From an uncultured Muribaculaceae bacterium (GTDB taxonomy: Bacteria; Bacteroidota; Bacteroidia; Bacteroidales; Muribaculaceae): DNA of 64,000 nucleotides. Both the position numbers and the translations under genes were made by a program. Positions 26,549 through 35,402 of this stretch are shown here, piece by piece; within the stretch, counting starts at the first letter, position 1; every line of letters starts with the position of its first letter. The stretch spans positions 244,326 to 308,325 of the forward strand of contig CAJTWH010000001.1 of assembly GCA_910579995.1 (NCBI GenBank). Direction: 5' to 3'. The notes under the pieces were generated by a model. It was given only the letters and a program-made list of their open reading frames with translations, did no database searches and had not been told where the DNA came from.

Positions 26549-29500
26549 TCAAACGCTGAAATATCTGGCATGTGGTGAGCGTATCATGAAGCCGGCGATT
26601 GATGAAGCCGGCGACATAGCTCCGTTTTCGGTGACTTCTATGCCGATTTCTTCGGGCCGGACGAGGCCGGCGAGGGTGTGCATTAGGCTTTGGTCAGGGA
26701 GCGACGGATATCCCACGGCAGGGCGTATACCTTGGTATTTGCCGCGCTTTATGGCGTCGAGGTCGAGTGGCTCGTCGGGTGCATAGCCCCATAGCGATGT
26801 ACGCACTTGGTAGTGAAGCCATTCTGCTGTTGCCTCGGCAAGACGGTCGCACAGCGAGGCAAGCAGGAGGCTCCGGTAGCTGTCGCCGTTGCAAGAAGAA
26901 GCAGCTTGGCGCAGGGTTTCGCCTATAGTTACGGCGAAGCAGCCGATATGGTCGTTCATGCCGCGGGGAGCGATGAAGTCGGCGAGAGCAAGGTGCTGCG
27001 AGCGAAGTGCCGACGGTCGCTGGCGGGGTGTTGGAAGTATTGTGCCGGCAATATCGATGGCGTCGCCTTCGGGGTGCGCCGGGTAAAATGCTACGCGGCA
27101 GCGCATTGTCGCTCCGGCGGCTTCGAGCTCATCGAGCAGGGTCTCGGCTTCAAGGCGTAAAGAGTGGGAGGCGTCGCTGTCGGCAGTCACCTTCCAGCAA
27201 TTGTAGAAATATATCCAGTTGATGAGTGGGCGGATGGTGGATATACCGACTTCGTCGAGGGTGCGCGCTCCGGTAAAAGTGGGGGCAATGACTACTTCGT
27301 CGCTCCAGTCGAAAGCCGGGGGCACAAGATTGCAGGCAACTTGCTGTCGGTCTGACAATTTGTTGCGCATAGCTTCTTGCGCAGCCTTGATTCTTTCCGT
27401 TTCCTCTGCATAGTTTGCTGTGAGGCGCGAGGCAATTACGGGATTCTGCGAGGCGTCGGCGACGCGAACCACCACGCCCTCGCCGTAAGCCGGGGCTATG
27501 CGGAGAGCCGTGTGTGCCTCGGATGTTGCAGCCCCTCCTACGAAGAGCGGTATGCTGATTCCGGCCTCGCGCAGTGCCTCGGCTACGGTCACCATCTCGC
27601 CGAGCGATGGTGAGATGAGGCCGCTCAGACCTATGAATTGGGGTTTGTGGAGTCTGACGGCATTGACTATCGCGCCGGCGTCGACCTGCACTCCAAGGTC
27701 TATGACTTCGTAGTTGTTGCACCTCAATATTACAGCGGCTATGTTCTTGCCGATGTCGTGTACGTCGCCCTTGACCGTAGCCAAGAGGAATATACCCTTC
27801 GAGGCTCCGGCTTTTCTGCCGGCTTCGAGGCGCGGACGCAGTATTTCCACTGCGCTGTGCATGGTGCGGGCGCTCTTTACAACCTGAGGCAGAAACATCT
27901 TGCCTGATTCGAATCGCCTGCCTACGGTCTCCATGCCGGCCATGAGCGGCCCTTCGACAACGGCGTTTGCCGAGCCGTGGCGCTCCACAGCCTCGTCGAG
28001 GTCTTCGGCAAGACGTGAATCATCGCCGCTGACAAGGGCGGCCTGCAGGCGCTTGTCGACGTCTGTCTCAAAGTGCTTTTCAGAAACTGCTGCCTCCGAC
28101 GTGCCGGAGATGAAGTCTGCCGCATGGGCTATGAGGCGTTCTGCCGCGTCGGGGCGGCGGCAGAGTATCACATCCTCAAGCATTTCGAGGAGGTCGGCGG
28201 GGATGTCGGAATAAGTCACTTTCGCTCCCGGATCCATTATGGCCATCGAGAGGCCTGCCGCGATGGCATGATAGAGGAATACGGCGTGCATGGCCTGCCG
28301 CAGATAGTTGTTGCCGCGGAAAGCGAACGACAGATTGCTTATGCCGCCGCTTGTCTTGGCGCCGGGCAGATTGGTGTGGATCCATTCTACGGCGCGGATG
28401 AAGTCGAGGGCATAGCTGTCGTGCTCTGGCATACCGGTGGCTATGGTGAGCACATTGGGGTCGAAGATTATGTCGCGCGGCTCGAAGCCGGCTTTTTCGG
28501 TAAGCAGCCGGTATGCACGGCTGCAGATGGCTGTCTTGCGCCCGAATGTTGTAGCCTGCCCCTCTTCGTCGAAAGCCATTACGACCACAGCCGCACCGTA
28601 GCGGCGTATCTCGCGGGCATGGGCTAAAAATTGCTCCTCGCCTTCTTTAAGCGATATGGAGTTTACGATCACGCGGCCGGCTACATTCTCAAGGGCGGCT
28701 TTTATTACCTCGAAATCCGACGAGTCTATCATCCACGGCACGGCGGCAACCTCGGGGTCGGCGGCGAGAAGACGCAAGAAATGTGTCATTTCGGCTTTAG
28801 TGTCGAGCATTCCGTCGTCAAGGTTGATGTCGAGTATCATAGCGCCGTCGGCCACCTGCTTGCGTGCTATGGCTACGGCGTCGGTGTAGGCTTTTTCTTT
28901 GATAAGCCGCAGGAATTTGCGGCTGCCGGCAACGTTGCAGCGCTCGCCGATGTTGATGAAGCCGCGGTCGTCGGCGAAGTCGTCGAGGCCGGCGAGCCAC
29001 GATACGTGTGGGTTGGCAACGGCGCGTGGGGTGGAGAACAGGTCAACGGTGCCGCGCAGTGCGGCGATGTGGGCAGGCGTGGTGCCGCAGCAGCCGCCGG
29101 CGATGTTTATCACGCCGTCGCGCAGGAGCGGGCGTAGCGTGGCAGCGAATTTTTCGGGAGTCTCAGCATATTCCCCGAGCGTGTCGGGCAAGCCGGCATT
29201 GGGATAGAATATCGTGGCGAAAGGCGATATGGCAGCCAAGCGTCTGATAAATGGCGCGAGCGAGGCCGGCCCCGCCGAGCAGTTGAAGCCCACGGCGAAA
29301 GGTCGGGCGTAGGCCACGGTAGACAAAAAAGCCTCGGGGGTGTGCCCCGACAGGAGGCGCCCCGAGACATCGGAAATGGTAATAGACACAATAAGCGGTA
29401 TGTCGACATTCCTCTGCTCCAAGGCGCGGCGCACACCTGCGATGGCGGCCTTGGCGTTGAGGGAGTCAAAGACAGTCTCTATGAGTAAGATATCGACGCC

Positions 29501-30013
29501 GCCGTCGATGAGCGCACCCGCCTGTTCTTCAAAGGCGTCGGAGAGGTCGGCGAAACTTACGGCGCGGGCAGCGGGGTCGTTGATGTCGGTGGGGAGGGAG
29601 GCTGCGAAGCCGGTGGGGCCTATGGAGCCGGCCACAAAGCGCGGGCGCGAGGGGGTAGAGTAGCGGTCGGCCTCGGTGCGTGCTATGCGGGCGCCGGCGA
29701 GGTTTAGCTCGCGTACAAGTGACTCTGTGCCGTATTCACGCTGCGATAGAGTGGTGGAGTTGAAAGTGTTGGTCTCTATGATGTCGGCTCCGGCCTCGAG
29801 ATATTGGCGGTGTATGTCGGCCACGGCTTCGGGGCGGCTGAGACATAGTATATCGTTATTGCCGCGGAGCGCTTGCGGATGGTCGGCGAAGCGGCTGCCG
29901 CGGAAATCGTCCTCGCTAAGCGACAGGCGCTGAATCATCACACCCATCGAGCCGTCGAGTACGAGCACGCGCTCTTTCGTTAAGTCGGATAATATGCTAT
30001 GTCTCTCTGTCAT
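26549..30013 (-). CDS. metH: Cobalamin-dependent methionine synthase
   Basis: A 1154-residue enzyme that transfers methyl from 5-methyltetrahydrofolate through cobalamin to homocysteine. In order: homocysteine-binding barrel (1 to about 320) with zinc cysteines in GFNCSAGP and GGCCGTTPAHI; pterin-binding barrel (about 340-620; GERCNVAGSRKF); cobalamin module with the D-x-H-x-x-G motif in GDVHDIGKN near residue 752; and a C-terminal AdoMet reactivation domain (about 870-1150) with RPAVGYPSLPDQ. All four modules are present. It is the last gene of the metY-metF-metH cluster. Confidence 0.97.
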   Translation of the reverse strand: MTERHSILSDLTKERVLVLDGSMGVMIQRLSLSEDDFRGSRFADHPQALRGNNDILCLSRPEAVADIHRQYLEAGADIIETNTFNSTTLSQREYGTESLVRELNLAGARIARTEADRYSTPSRPRFVAGSIGPTGFAASLPTDINDPAARAVSFADLSDAFEEQAGALIDGGVDILLIETVFDSLNAKAAIAGVRRALEQRNVDIPLIVSITISDVSGRLLSGHTPEAFLSTVAYARPFAVGFNCSAGPASLAPFIRRLAAISPFATIFYPNAGLPDTLGEYAETPEKFAATLRPLLRDGVINIAGGCCGTTPAHIAALRGTVDLFSTPRAVANPHVSWLAGLDDFADDRGFINIGERCNVAGSRKFLRLIKEKAYTDAVAIARKQVADGAMILDINLDDGMLDTKAEMTHFLRLLAADPEVAAVPWMIDSSDFEVIKAALENVAGRVIVNSISLKEGEEQFLAHAREIRRYGAAVVVMAFDEEGQATTFGRKTAICSRAYRLLTEKAGFEPRDIIFDPNVLTIATGMPEHDSYALDFIRAVEWIHTNLPGAKTSGGISNLSFAFRGNNYLRQAMHAVFLYHAIAAGLSMAIMDPGAKVTYSDIPADLLEMLEDVILCRRPDAAERLIAHAADFISGTSEAAVSEKHFETDVDKRLQAALVSGDDSRLAEDLDEAVERHGSANAVVEGPLMAGMETVGRRFESGKMFLPQVVKSARTMHSAVEILRPRLEAGRKAGASKGIFLLATVKGDVHDIGKNIAAVILRCNNYEVIDLGVQVDAGAIVNAVRLHKPQFIGLSGLISPSLGEMVTVAEALREAGISIPLFVGGAATSEAHTALRIAPAYGEGVVVRVADASQNPVIASRLTANYAEETERIKAAQEAMRNKLSDRQQVACNLVPPAFDWSDEVVIAPTFTGARTLDEVGISTIRPLINWIYFYNCWKVTADSDASHSLRLEAETLLDELEAAGATMRCRVAFYPAHPEGDAIDIAGTILPTPRQRPSALRSQHLALADFIAPRGMNDHIGCFAVTIGETLRQAASSCNGDSYRSLLLASLCDRLAEATAEWLHYQVRTSLWGYAPDEPLDLDAIKRGKYQGIRPAVGYPSLPDQSLMHTLAGLVRPEEIGIEVTENGAMSPASSIAGFMIRSPHARYFSV

Positions 30014-30027
30014 ACGGTTTTCAAAAA

Positions 30028-30053
30028 CTGAAGTGTAGCTTGCGAAAGTTGAA
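30028..30053. repeat. Element A variant between metF and metH
   Basis: ACTGAAGTGTAGCTTGCGAAAGTTGAAT-type sequence: its first 21 bases are identical to the reverse complement of 2779-2799. It occupies the short gap between the metF stop and the metH start. Confidence 0.6.
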
Positions 30054-31010
30054 TCAATAAATGTTTTTAGCTACAGCGGCGACGCTCGATGTGGCGTGCA
30101 TGGCGTAGAAATGTATGCTTGGCACTCCGGCATGCTTGAGCTCGCGGGCCTGCGCTGTGGCCCATTCAATGCCGAGGGTGCGCACATCGTCGTCGGTATG
30201 GCAGCGCATGAGCTCGGTGGCGAGGTCGGTGGGAAAGTCTATATGGAAAATCCTCGGCAGCAACGACATCTGGCGCAGCGACGTAAGCGGCTTTATGCCC
30301 GGCAGGATGGGCACGGTGATACCGGCCTGACGGCAGCGCGCCACAAAGTTAAAGAATTTTTCGTTGTCGAAAAACATCTGCGTGACGATATACGAGGCGC
30401 CGCGGTCTACTTTCGCCTTGAGATGTTGCAGGTCGGTGTCGAGGTTCATCGCCTCCTCGTGTTTCTCCGGATATCCGGCTACGCCGAAAGTCATCGGGCG
30501 CGCCGGCGGCTCTACGCTTGTGCCGTCGGCCATGCGGCCATTGTTGAAATCCACTATCTGGTCGGCGAGTGCGGCGGCGTGAAGATGTCCTTCGGGGCAG
30601 GTGGAGAATGATGAGGCATTTCTCTCGCGGTCGCCGCGCAGGGCGAGGATGTCGTTAATGCCCAGATATGACAGGTCGATGAGCTGGTCTTCTATCTCGC
30701 GGCGGCTGTAGTCGCCGCAGATAATGTGTGGCACCGGACGTATTCCGAAGCGCTCGCGCAATACGGCGGCTATGGCTACCGTGCCGGGGCGTTTCTGTGC
30801 TGTAGAGGCGCGGTAGGAGCCCCCGCCGACGTGGATGTATGACACCTCGGTGCGGTGGGTGGTGATATTCACGTATGCCGGCTTGAATTCAAGCAAGGGC
30901 TCTATGCCTCCGAGGGTTTTCTCTATGTTGTTGCCGCGCAGAGGAGGCAATATCTCAAAAGAGAAAGCCGTAGGGTGGTCGGACGCCAAAAATGATGCCA
31001 CACTTTCCAT
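30054..31010 (-). CDS. metF: 5,10-methylenetetrahydrofolate reductase
   Basis: A 318-residue FAD-dependent TIM-barrel enzyme that reduces methylene-THF to 5-methyl-THF, the methyl donor of MetH. Family marks are FSFEILPP near the N-terminus (catalytic Glu), VNITTH, HIICGD, LALRGD, AGYPEKH (about 180) and QMFFDN. Three bases separate it from metY, so it is translationally close and cotranscribed. Confidence 0.95.
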   Translation of the reverse strand: MESVASFLASDHPTAFSFEILPPLRGNNIEKTLGGIEPLLEFKPAYVNITTHRTEVSYIHVGGGSYRASTAQKRPGTVAIAAVLRERFGIRPVPHIICGDYSRREIEDQLIDLSYLGINDILALRGDRERNASSFSTCPEGHLHAAALADQIVDFNNGRMADGTSVEPPARPMTFGVAGYPEKHEEAMNLDTDLQHLKAKVDRGASYIVTQMFFDNEKFFNFVARCRQAGITVPILPGIKPLTSLRQMSLLPRIFHIDFPTDLATELMRCHTDDDVRTLGIEWATAQARELKHAGVPSIHFYAMHATSSVAAVAKNIY

Positions 31011-31013
31011 AGT

Positions 31014-32303
31014 CTATACCTTTTCGAGCGCCTGCGCGAGGTCGGCGATGATGTCGTCGATATGCTCTATGCCTATGCTCAGGCGGATTGTTGACGGTGA
31101 AATGTGTGCCTGCCGGAGTTCTTCGGGCGACATTTGGGAGTGGGTGGTAGAGGCCGGGTGTATGGCGAGGCTCTTGGCGTCGGCTACGTTGGCGAGGAGC
31201 GAGAAAACCTTTAGCGAGTCGATGAAGCGCCATGCCTCCTCCTGTCCTCCTGCAATCTCGAATGTGAAAATGCTTGCGGCGCCGTGGGGGTAATATCTGC
31301 GGTAGAGGGCGTTGTCGCGGTGCGAGGAAAGCGAGGGATGGCTCACGGCTTTTACCTTGGGGTGGGTGTTGAGGAAATCTACAACCTTGAGGGCGTTCTC
31401 CACATGGCGCTCCACTCGCAGCGACAGTGTCTCGATACCTTGCAGGAGCAGGAAAGCATTGAAAGGCGATATGCACGCGCCCTCGTCGCGGAGCACCACG
31501 GCACGCACGCGGGTGACAAACGGTGCTTGCGGGGCTGCGTCGGCGAAGACGGCGCCGTGATAGCTCGGGTCGGGCTGCGCTATGGTGGGGTAGCGGTCGG
31601 CATGAGCCTTGAAGTCGAAACGGCCACCGTCTACAATCACGCCGCCGAGGGTCGTGCCGTGGCCGCCGAGGAATTTTGTGGCCGAATGTACCACGATGTC
31701 GGCGCCGTGCTCGATAGGGCGGCAGAGGTAGGGGGTGGCGAAAGTGTTGTCTACGATGAAGAGTGCTCCGTGGCTGTGGGCTGTGGCGGCGATGGCGTCG
31801 AGGTCGGTGACGTCGCTGTTGGGGTTGCCGAAGGTCTCGCCATAGATTACCTTGGTGTTGGGGCGTATGGCCTTGGCGAGAGCGTCGGTATCGTTGAGAT
31901 TGACAATTGTGTAGGCGATACCGCGCGAGGCAAGGGTGTGGACAATAAGATTATAAGAGCCACCATAGAGATTGTCGGCCGCCACTATATGGTCGCCGGG
32001 CTGAAGCACATTCTCAAGAGCGTAGGTCACCGCCGCCGCTCCGGAGGCAAGGGCGAGAGCACCTGTGCCGCCTTCGAGGGCTGCGATACGCCGCTCAAGC
32101 ACTTCTTGCGTAGGGTTGGTGAGGCGTCCGTAGATATTGCCGTCTTCTTTAAGGGCGAAGCGGTCGGCGGCCTGACTGCAATTGTCGAAGAGGTAAGCCG
32201 CTGTCTGATATATAGGTACAGCCCGTGCTCCGGTAGGGGCTGCGTTGCCTTCCTGACCGGCATGGAGCTGGAGGGTTTCGAAGTGTAAACAATCGTTTGC
32301 CAT
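31014..32303 (-). CDS. metY: O-acetylhomoserine sulfhydrylase (aminocarboxypropyltransferase)
   Basis: A 429-residue PLP enzyme of the Cys/Met metabolism family. It makes homocysteine from O-acetylhomoserine and sulfide. Marks are YGRLTNPTQ, the SG.AA motif, the cofactor lysine in VVHSATKFLGGHG (about residue 207) and the long insertion FQG-like region of the MetY subgroup. Together with metF and metH it gives a full route from acetylhomoserine to methionine in one operon. The promoter is shared face to face with the Lrp gene. Confidence 0.94.
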   Translation of the reverse strand: MANDCLHFETLQLHAGQEGNAAPTGARAVPIYQTAAYLFDNCSQAADRFALKEDGNIYGRLTNPTQEVLERRIAALEGGTGALALASGAAAVTYALENVLQPGDHIVAADNLYGGSYNLIVHTLASRGIAYTIVNLNDTDALAKAIRPNTKVIYGETFGNPNSDVTDLDAIAATAHSHGALFIVDNTFATPYLCRPIEHGADIVVHSATKFLGGHGTTLGGVIVDGGRFDFKAHADRYPTIAQPDPSYHGAVFADAAPQAPFVTRVRAVVLRDEGACISPFNAFLLLQGIETLSLRVERHVENALKVVDFLNTHPKVKAVSHPSLSSHRDNALYRRYYPHGAASIFTFEIAGGQEEAWRFIDSLKVFSLLANVADAKSLAIHPASTTHSQMSPEELRQAHISPSTIRLSIGIEHIDDIIADLAQALEKV

Positions 32304-32323
32304 ATCTTTTGATTTTACATCTG

Positions 32324-32355
32324 CAAAATTAGCTGATATGTGTGATATATTCTAA
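32324..32355 (-). promoter_or_regulatory. Promoter of metY-metF-metH
   Basis: On the minus strand TTAG (32352-32355), a 20-base spacer and TAATTTTG (32324-32331). The TTCTA half-site at 32350-32354 covers the -33 box. Confidence 0.6.
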
Positions 32356-32420
32356 TAAATGAATAATTATAGAACGCTTGTTATGTTTATGTTGTTTTAT
32401 ATTTGTAGAATGTTCTATAA
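32350..32420. promoter_or_regulatory. Candidate Lrp operator in the metY-lrp divergent region
   Basis: Four TTCTA/TAGAA half-sites lie at 32350, 32370, 32406 and 32413. TTATAGAAC (32367-32375) and GTTCTATAA (32412-32420) form a perfect 9-base inverted repeat. TAGAATGTTCTA lies inside the lrp promoter spacer, and the outermost site overlaps the metY -33 box, so binding could block both promoters. Confidence 0.5.
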
Positions 32421-32433
32421 ATATGTAAATTTG
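32402..32433 (+). promoter_or_regulatory. Promoter of the Lrp-type regulator
   Basis: TTTG (32402-32405), a 20-base spacer and TAAATTTG (32426-32433), an exact consensus match 22 bases before the start codon. Confidence 0.75.
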
Positions 32434-32455
32434 CCACTCAAACCGAACAGATGAT

Positions 32456-32914
32456 ATGAAAGAACTTGACCAGACAGATATTGATATAATCCGAGCCCTT
32501 CAGGCCGACGCGCGCCTGTCGGTGCGTGAGCTTGCAGCCAAGGTACACCGCTCGACAACTCCCGTATTCGAGCGCCTGCGCCGCCTTGAGGCCGACGGCG
32601 TGATAAAATCATATTCGGCGCAGATAGATATGGATAAGATAGGACGGGGGTTCACGGTGTTCTGCAACGTGCGCCTGAGCCATATCAACACGCAGATACA
32701 CATCGACTTCGCCCGCGAGGTAGAGGCAATGCCGGAGGTGTCGGAGTGCTATAATGTATCGGGCGAGTTCGACTATATGCTCAAGGTGCAGGTGCCCGAC
32801 ATGAAATCTTACCGCCACTTTGTCACCGACCGCCTCGGCCTCCTTCCGATGGTCGACTCGGTGCAAAGCGTCTTCGTGATGGAAGACCTCAAACGCTCGG
32901 TGGTGCTGATATGA
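32456..32914 (+). CDS. Lrp/AsnC-family transcriptional regulator
   Basis: A 152-residue regulator. An N-terminal winged HTH (residues 4-60; LDQTDIDIIRALQADARLSVRELA) is followed by the RAM/ligand domain (about 65-145; GEFDYMLKVQVPD). It is transcribed away from metY-metF-metH and probably controls that operon and itself in response to an amino acid such as methionine or leucine. The amino acid is inference from context. Confidence 0.9.
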   Translation: MKELDQTDIDIIRALQADARLSVRELAAKVHRSTTPVFERLRRLEADGVIKSYSAQIDMDKIGRGFTVFCNVRLSHINTQIHIDFAREVEAMPEVSECYNVSGEFDYMLKVQVPDMKSYRHFVTDRLGLLPMVDSVQSVFVMEDLKRSVVLI

Positions 32915-32947
32915 CTATGCGAGCTACACTCGCACCTTGGACGAAAC

Positions 32948-34687
32948 TTAGCCTTGGGAGGCTTTTGGCGGGGTGAGGTCGTAGCCGTCGAAGCCGATTG
33001 CTTTCACTTCGAGCTCGGGGGCGAGTGGGGGAAGGTCGGTGTTGAGGATAGCTTTGCATACGCTCTCGGCGATGTCGCGGGCAAGCACGAGGCGCTTCTG
33101 CGACCATAGCAGTTGCTTCCACTCTATGCGCATGACGATATGGTTGGCGTCGTGCGAAAACTCAATTTTCCGCAAGAAATGATTGGCCGAATGTGTGTTT
33201 TGATATTTCTGATGATCGAGGGTGAGGCCGAGGTTCTTTCCGAGGGTGTCTTCGAGGGTCTTGTAGAATAGCTCATAGGTCTTGCCGTCTTTCACGAAGA
33301 GGTCGTCGCCCGATGTTCGCTCGTCGCCTTTGCGTCCTCCGATGTTCATGTGTACGTGTGTGGGGTAGGGTGGATCCAAGGCTCCGCTGCAAGCAAGTAT
33401 TGTCAACGACCATGCGCCCGGGCGAGCCATGAGCGCCTGCAGGTCGGCTGTATATTCTTTAAGTCCGTCTACATCTCCGGTTATAGTATAGAAAGATTTG
33501 TAGGGTGCTTGCTCACCGATTTCGCGGCAGATGTAGTTGAACCCGCCGAAATATGCAAGATAAAAGCAGAAGTGCGAGAGCCCGACATCAATCAGATTCG
33601 ATGGCGAGACTATCGTTATCCGCGAGCCGCGGTCGATACAGCAGCCGTAGATGGTGTTCTGTGGATAGTGCTCCACGGCTATGCGGTCGTTGACATATCC
33701 GCCGTCGTCCGACGGAATAGATGAGGCCAGATTGACTATTCTGAAACCGGGACCGTGGTCTACGGCCTCCTGCAGGTTGTCGGATTTCATATTCAGGCGA
33801 GCCTTCAGGTCGTCGACACTTCTGAATGGCGGCACAGCCTGAATACCCGTCGGGCGGTCGAGCTTGCGTTCGAAGCCATTGCGCAGCGCTTTTGCGTCGG
33901 CTTCGACCTCTTCTTGGTGATGGCGGTTTTCGATAGCGTCGGTGAAACCGGCACCGATGATACCCGTAGGCACTGCCACGATGGCGATACCCAACAGACC
34001 TACGATACAGGCAATGATACGGCCTACAACAGTCACCGGCGGAGTGTCGGCAAACTGCCCCGGGTCGCCGATATATTGGGCAAAAGCCCAGAGTACGGAT
34101 ACTGCGCCGTTGTCGTAGACATCGGGCTGGGCGTCGTGCTCGGCGAAGAAGAGCACAAGGCTGAGAATAAAGGTGATGACCACAAGAAACTGCATGGCCA
34201 CGATAAGCTCATGGCGCTTCTCGCGGATGGCGTCGGTGAGCAGATTGAACGATTTGGTATATCGTCCGATACGCAGCGTACGCACCACGCGGGCGGTACG
34301 CAATGCCTTGAAAGCCATCACCGGCAGAGGGAAGAGCCATTGAAGGTAGAATGGGAAAGTAGAGATAATGTCGATAAAACCGTAGAATGACGTACAATAT
34401 CGCAATCGTCCGCGCCAACCGGCCCAACGCGGATTGATAAGCGGTGCCACCCATATACGCAGACTTACCTCAACAGTGAAAAATACCAGTGTGAGGATAT
34501 CTACCCAAAAGAGTACGCGCCTCAATGTCGGGTCGAGGTCGAAGGTGGACAGAAATATTTCGGTAGTGCTCACAAGTATCATTGCTATGATGAGCCAGTC
34601 TACTATGTTGTGCCACTGCCGGGTGTGGAGGTTGTCGTCGAGCGCCCTTGCCAGCTCGTTTTTAAATTGTGATATTTTATATGCCAT
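32948..34687 (-). CDS. Voltage-gated-type ion channel with non-canonical pore and a large C-terminal domain
   Basis: The protein has 579 residues from ATG 34687; an in-frame TTG lies 9 bases upstream. Residues about 27-255 are a six-helix channel: an S4 with regularly spaced arginines (ALRTARVVRTLRIGRYTK, 128-145), a pore helix at about 195-204 and a last helix 222-248 (VAVPTGIIGAGF). Where a K+ channel has TVGYGD, this has QYIGDPG (204-210). Residues about 285-579 are a soluble domain I do not recognise, with NIYG-like beta segments, HVHMNIGG near 448 and a C-terminal alpha/beta part. It may be ligand-gated. The ion is unknown. Confidence 0.78.
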   Translation of the reverse strand: MAYKISQFKNELARALDDNLHTRQWHNIVDWLIIAMILVSTTEIFLSTFDLDPTLRRVLFWVDILTLVFFTVEVSLRIWVAPLINPRWAGWRGRLRYCTSFYGFIDIISTFPFYLQWLFPLPVMAFKALRTARVVRTLRIGRYTKSFNLLTDAIREKRHELIVAMQFLVVITFILSLVLFFAEHDAQPDVYDNGAVSVLWAFAQYIGDPGQFADTPPVTVVGRIIACIVGLLGIAIVAVPTGIIGAGFTDAIENRHHQEEVEADAKALRNGFERKLDRPTGIQAVPPFRSVDDLKARLNMKSDNLQEAVDHGPGFRIVNLASSIPSDDGGYVNDRIAVEHYPQNTIYGCCIDRGSRITIVSPSNLIDVGLSHFCFYLAYFGGFNYICREIGEQAPYKSFYTITGDVDGLKEYTADLQALMARPGAWSLTILACSGALDPPYPTHVHMNIGGRKGDERTSGDDLFVKDGKTYELFYKTLEDTLGKNLGLTLDHQKYQNTHSANHFLRKIEFSHDANHIVMRIEWKQLLWSQKRLVLARDIAESVCKAILNTDLPPLAPELEVKAIGFDGYDLTPPKASQG

Positions 34688-34696
34688 TACAGTCAA

Positions 34697-34735
34697 AAGT
34701 TTCGCATGCGAAACTTGTTTATTATGAGTTTAAGA
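34697..34735. repeat. Element A, perfect 20-base palindrome
   Basis: AAGTTTCGCATGCGAAACTT (34697-34716) is perfectly self-complementary and is followed by GTTTATT and GAGTTTAAGAGGTTTA, the same tail as at 37518-37542. It separates the ion-channel gene from the small-protein run. Confidence 0.75.
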
Positions 34736-34745
34736 GGTTTACGGG

Positions 34746-34922
34746 TCAACGTCTCTTTTTTCTTTTCTTTTTACCGAAGATAGCACCGAGCACCATCGAG
34801 CCTACTTTTCGCTCAAGGCCTCCGCGGGTGGTTGGGATTCCGGTGGCGCGTGCCACTTTCTGCTTTACGGCTGTCACGCCCAAGGCGCGTTTCCATGAAA
34901 ACGATAGTCCGGGAATCTTCAT
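34746..34922 (-). CDS. Small basic protein, 58 residues, unknown function
   Basis: The protein begins MKIPGLSFSWKRALGV and ends in a strongly basic FGKKKRKKRR. The start at 34922 overlaps the stop of the gene upstream (ATGA). The middle, ATGIPTTRGGLERKVG, recalls a small conserved protein I have seen in other Bacteroidales, but I cannot name a function. The tail could bind nucleic acid or the membrane surface. It belongs to a run of tiny genes on the same strand. Confidence 0.65.
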   Translation of the reverse strand: MKIPGLSFSWKRALGVTAVKQKVARATGIPTTRGGLERKVGSMVLGAIFGKKKRKKRR

Positions 34923-35014
34923 AAGGCTCCAAATAGATATAAAACATAACAAAGGCCGAGAACTATAACGGTCAGACAACCGCCACAGCCACAGCCTTTC
35001 GACTTGTTGCTCAT
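34919..35014 (-). CDS. 31-residue Gly/Cys-rich single-pass membrane peptide
   Basis: MSNKSKGCGCGGC is followed by one hydrophobic helix (about residues 14-31, LTVIVLGLCYVLYLFGAL). The stop overlaps the next start. It is too short for most gene callers. The clustered cysteines before the helix suggest metal binding or acylation, which is inference. A longer in-frame ATG at 35110 exists but would overlap the preceding gene. Confidence 0.55.
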   Translation of the reverse strand: MSNKSKGCGCGGCLTVIVLGLCYVLYLFGAL

Positions 35015-35016
35015 CG

Positions 35017-35235
35017 CTACTTCTCGTATTTCATTCTTTCGCGGAGCGAGGCGATTTCTTTGGTGCGGTTGGCGATATCTGCCTGAATCCTGCGGATATT
35101 TTCGTCGCAATGCGCCTTATATGATTTATCTTTAGATCCGGTCTTGCGCGAGCGCCAGAGGGCTGCTTCGGCGCGCTTGGCCGTTACGTATGCTTTTTTT
35201 CTGTCGATTTCAGCTTTTGTACTTGCTTTGCTCAT
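35017..35235 (-). CDS. Small helical protein, 72 residues, unknown function
   Basis: The protein begins MSKASTKAEIDRKKAYV and is almost entirely charged helix (RIQADIANRTKEIASLRERMKYEK), probably a coiled coil. It ends 2 bases before the next small gene. No domain is recognised. The start at 35235 is preferred to an ATG 21 bases upstream because it matches the MSK/MAK style of its neighbours. Confidence 0.58.
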   Translation of the reverse strand: MSKASTKAEIDRKKAYVTAKRAEAALWRSRKTGSKDKSYKAHCDENIRRIQADIANRTKEIASLRERMKYEK

Positions 35236-35260
35236 GATGATTTTATTTATAGGCAATTAT

Positions 35261-35402
35261 ATTTATAGGATAAGAGGCAAATTTTAGGAAAAAAGGTAAC
35301 AAGGCAAATTGCCTGCGGCAGGCAAGATAAGTGCTATAAAGGTTGATTGATACAATCTTCTTGCCTATAATTGCCTTATCTTGCCTATGTTTTCCTTTAT
35401 TA
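35261..35402. repeat. GGCAAGATA-type inverted repeats between small genes
   Basis: GGCAAGATAAG (35321-35331) pairs with CTTATCTTGCC (35375-35385); TTGCCTG/CAGGCAA forms a second hairpin around 35309-35325. The words GGCAA and TTGCC recur about ten times. The same family stands at 2826-2879. No coding potential is seen in these 140 bases. Confidence 0.55.

Noticed and set aside
31284..32288. 334-codon frame antisense to metY
   Set aside because: Gly/Val-rich shadow; metY has complete PLP-enzyme motifs on the other strand.
34919..35110. Long version (63 residues) of the 31-residue peptide
   Set aside because: It would overlap the preceding small gene by about 90 bases; the Arg-rich extension reads as a shadow.
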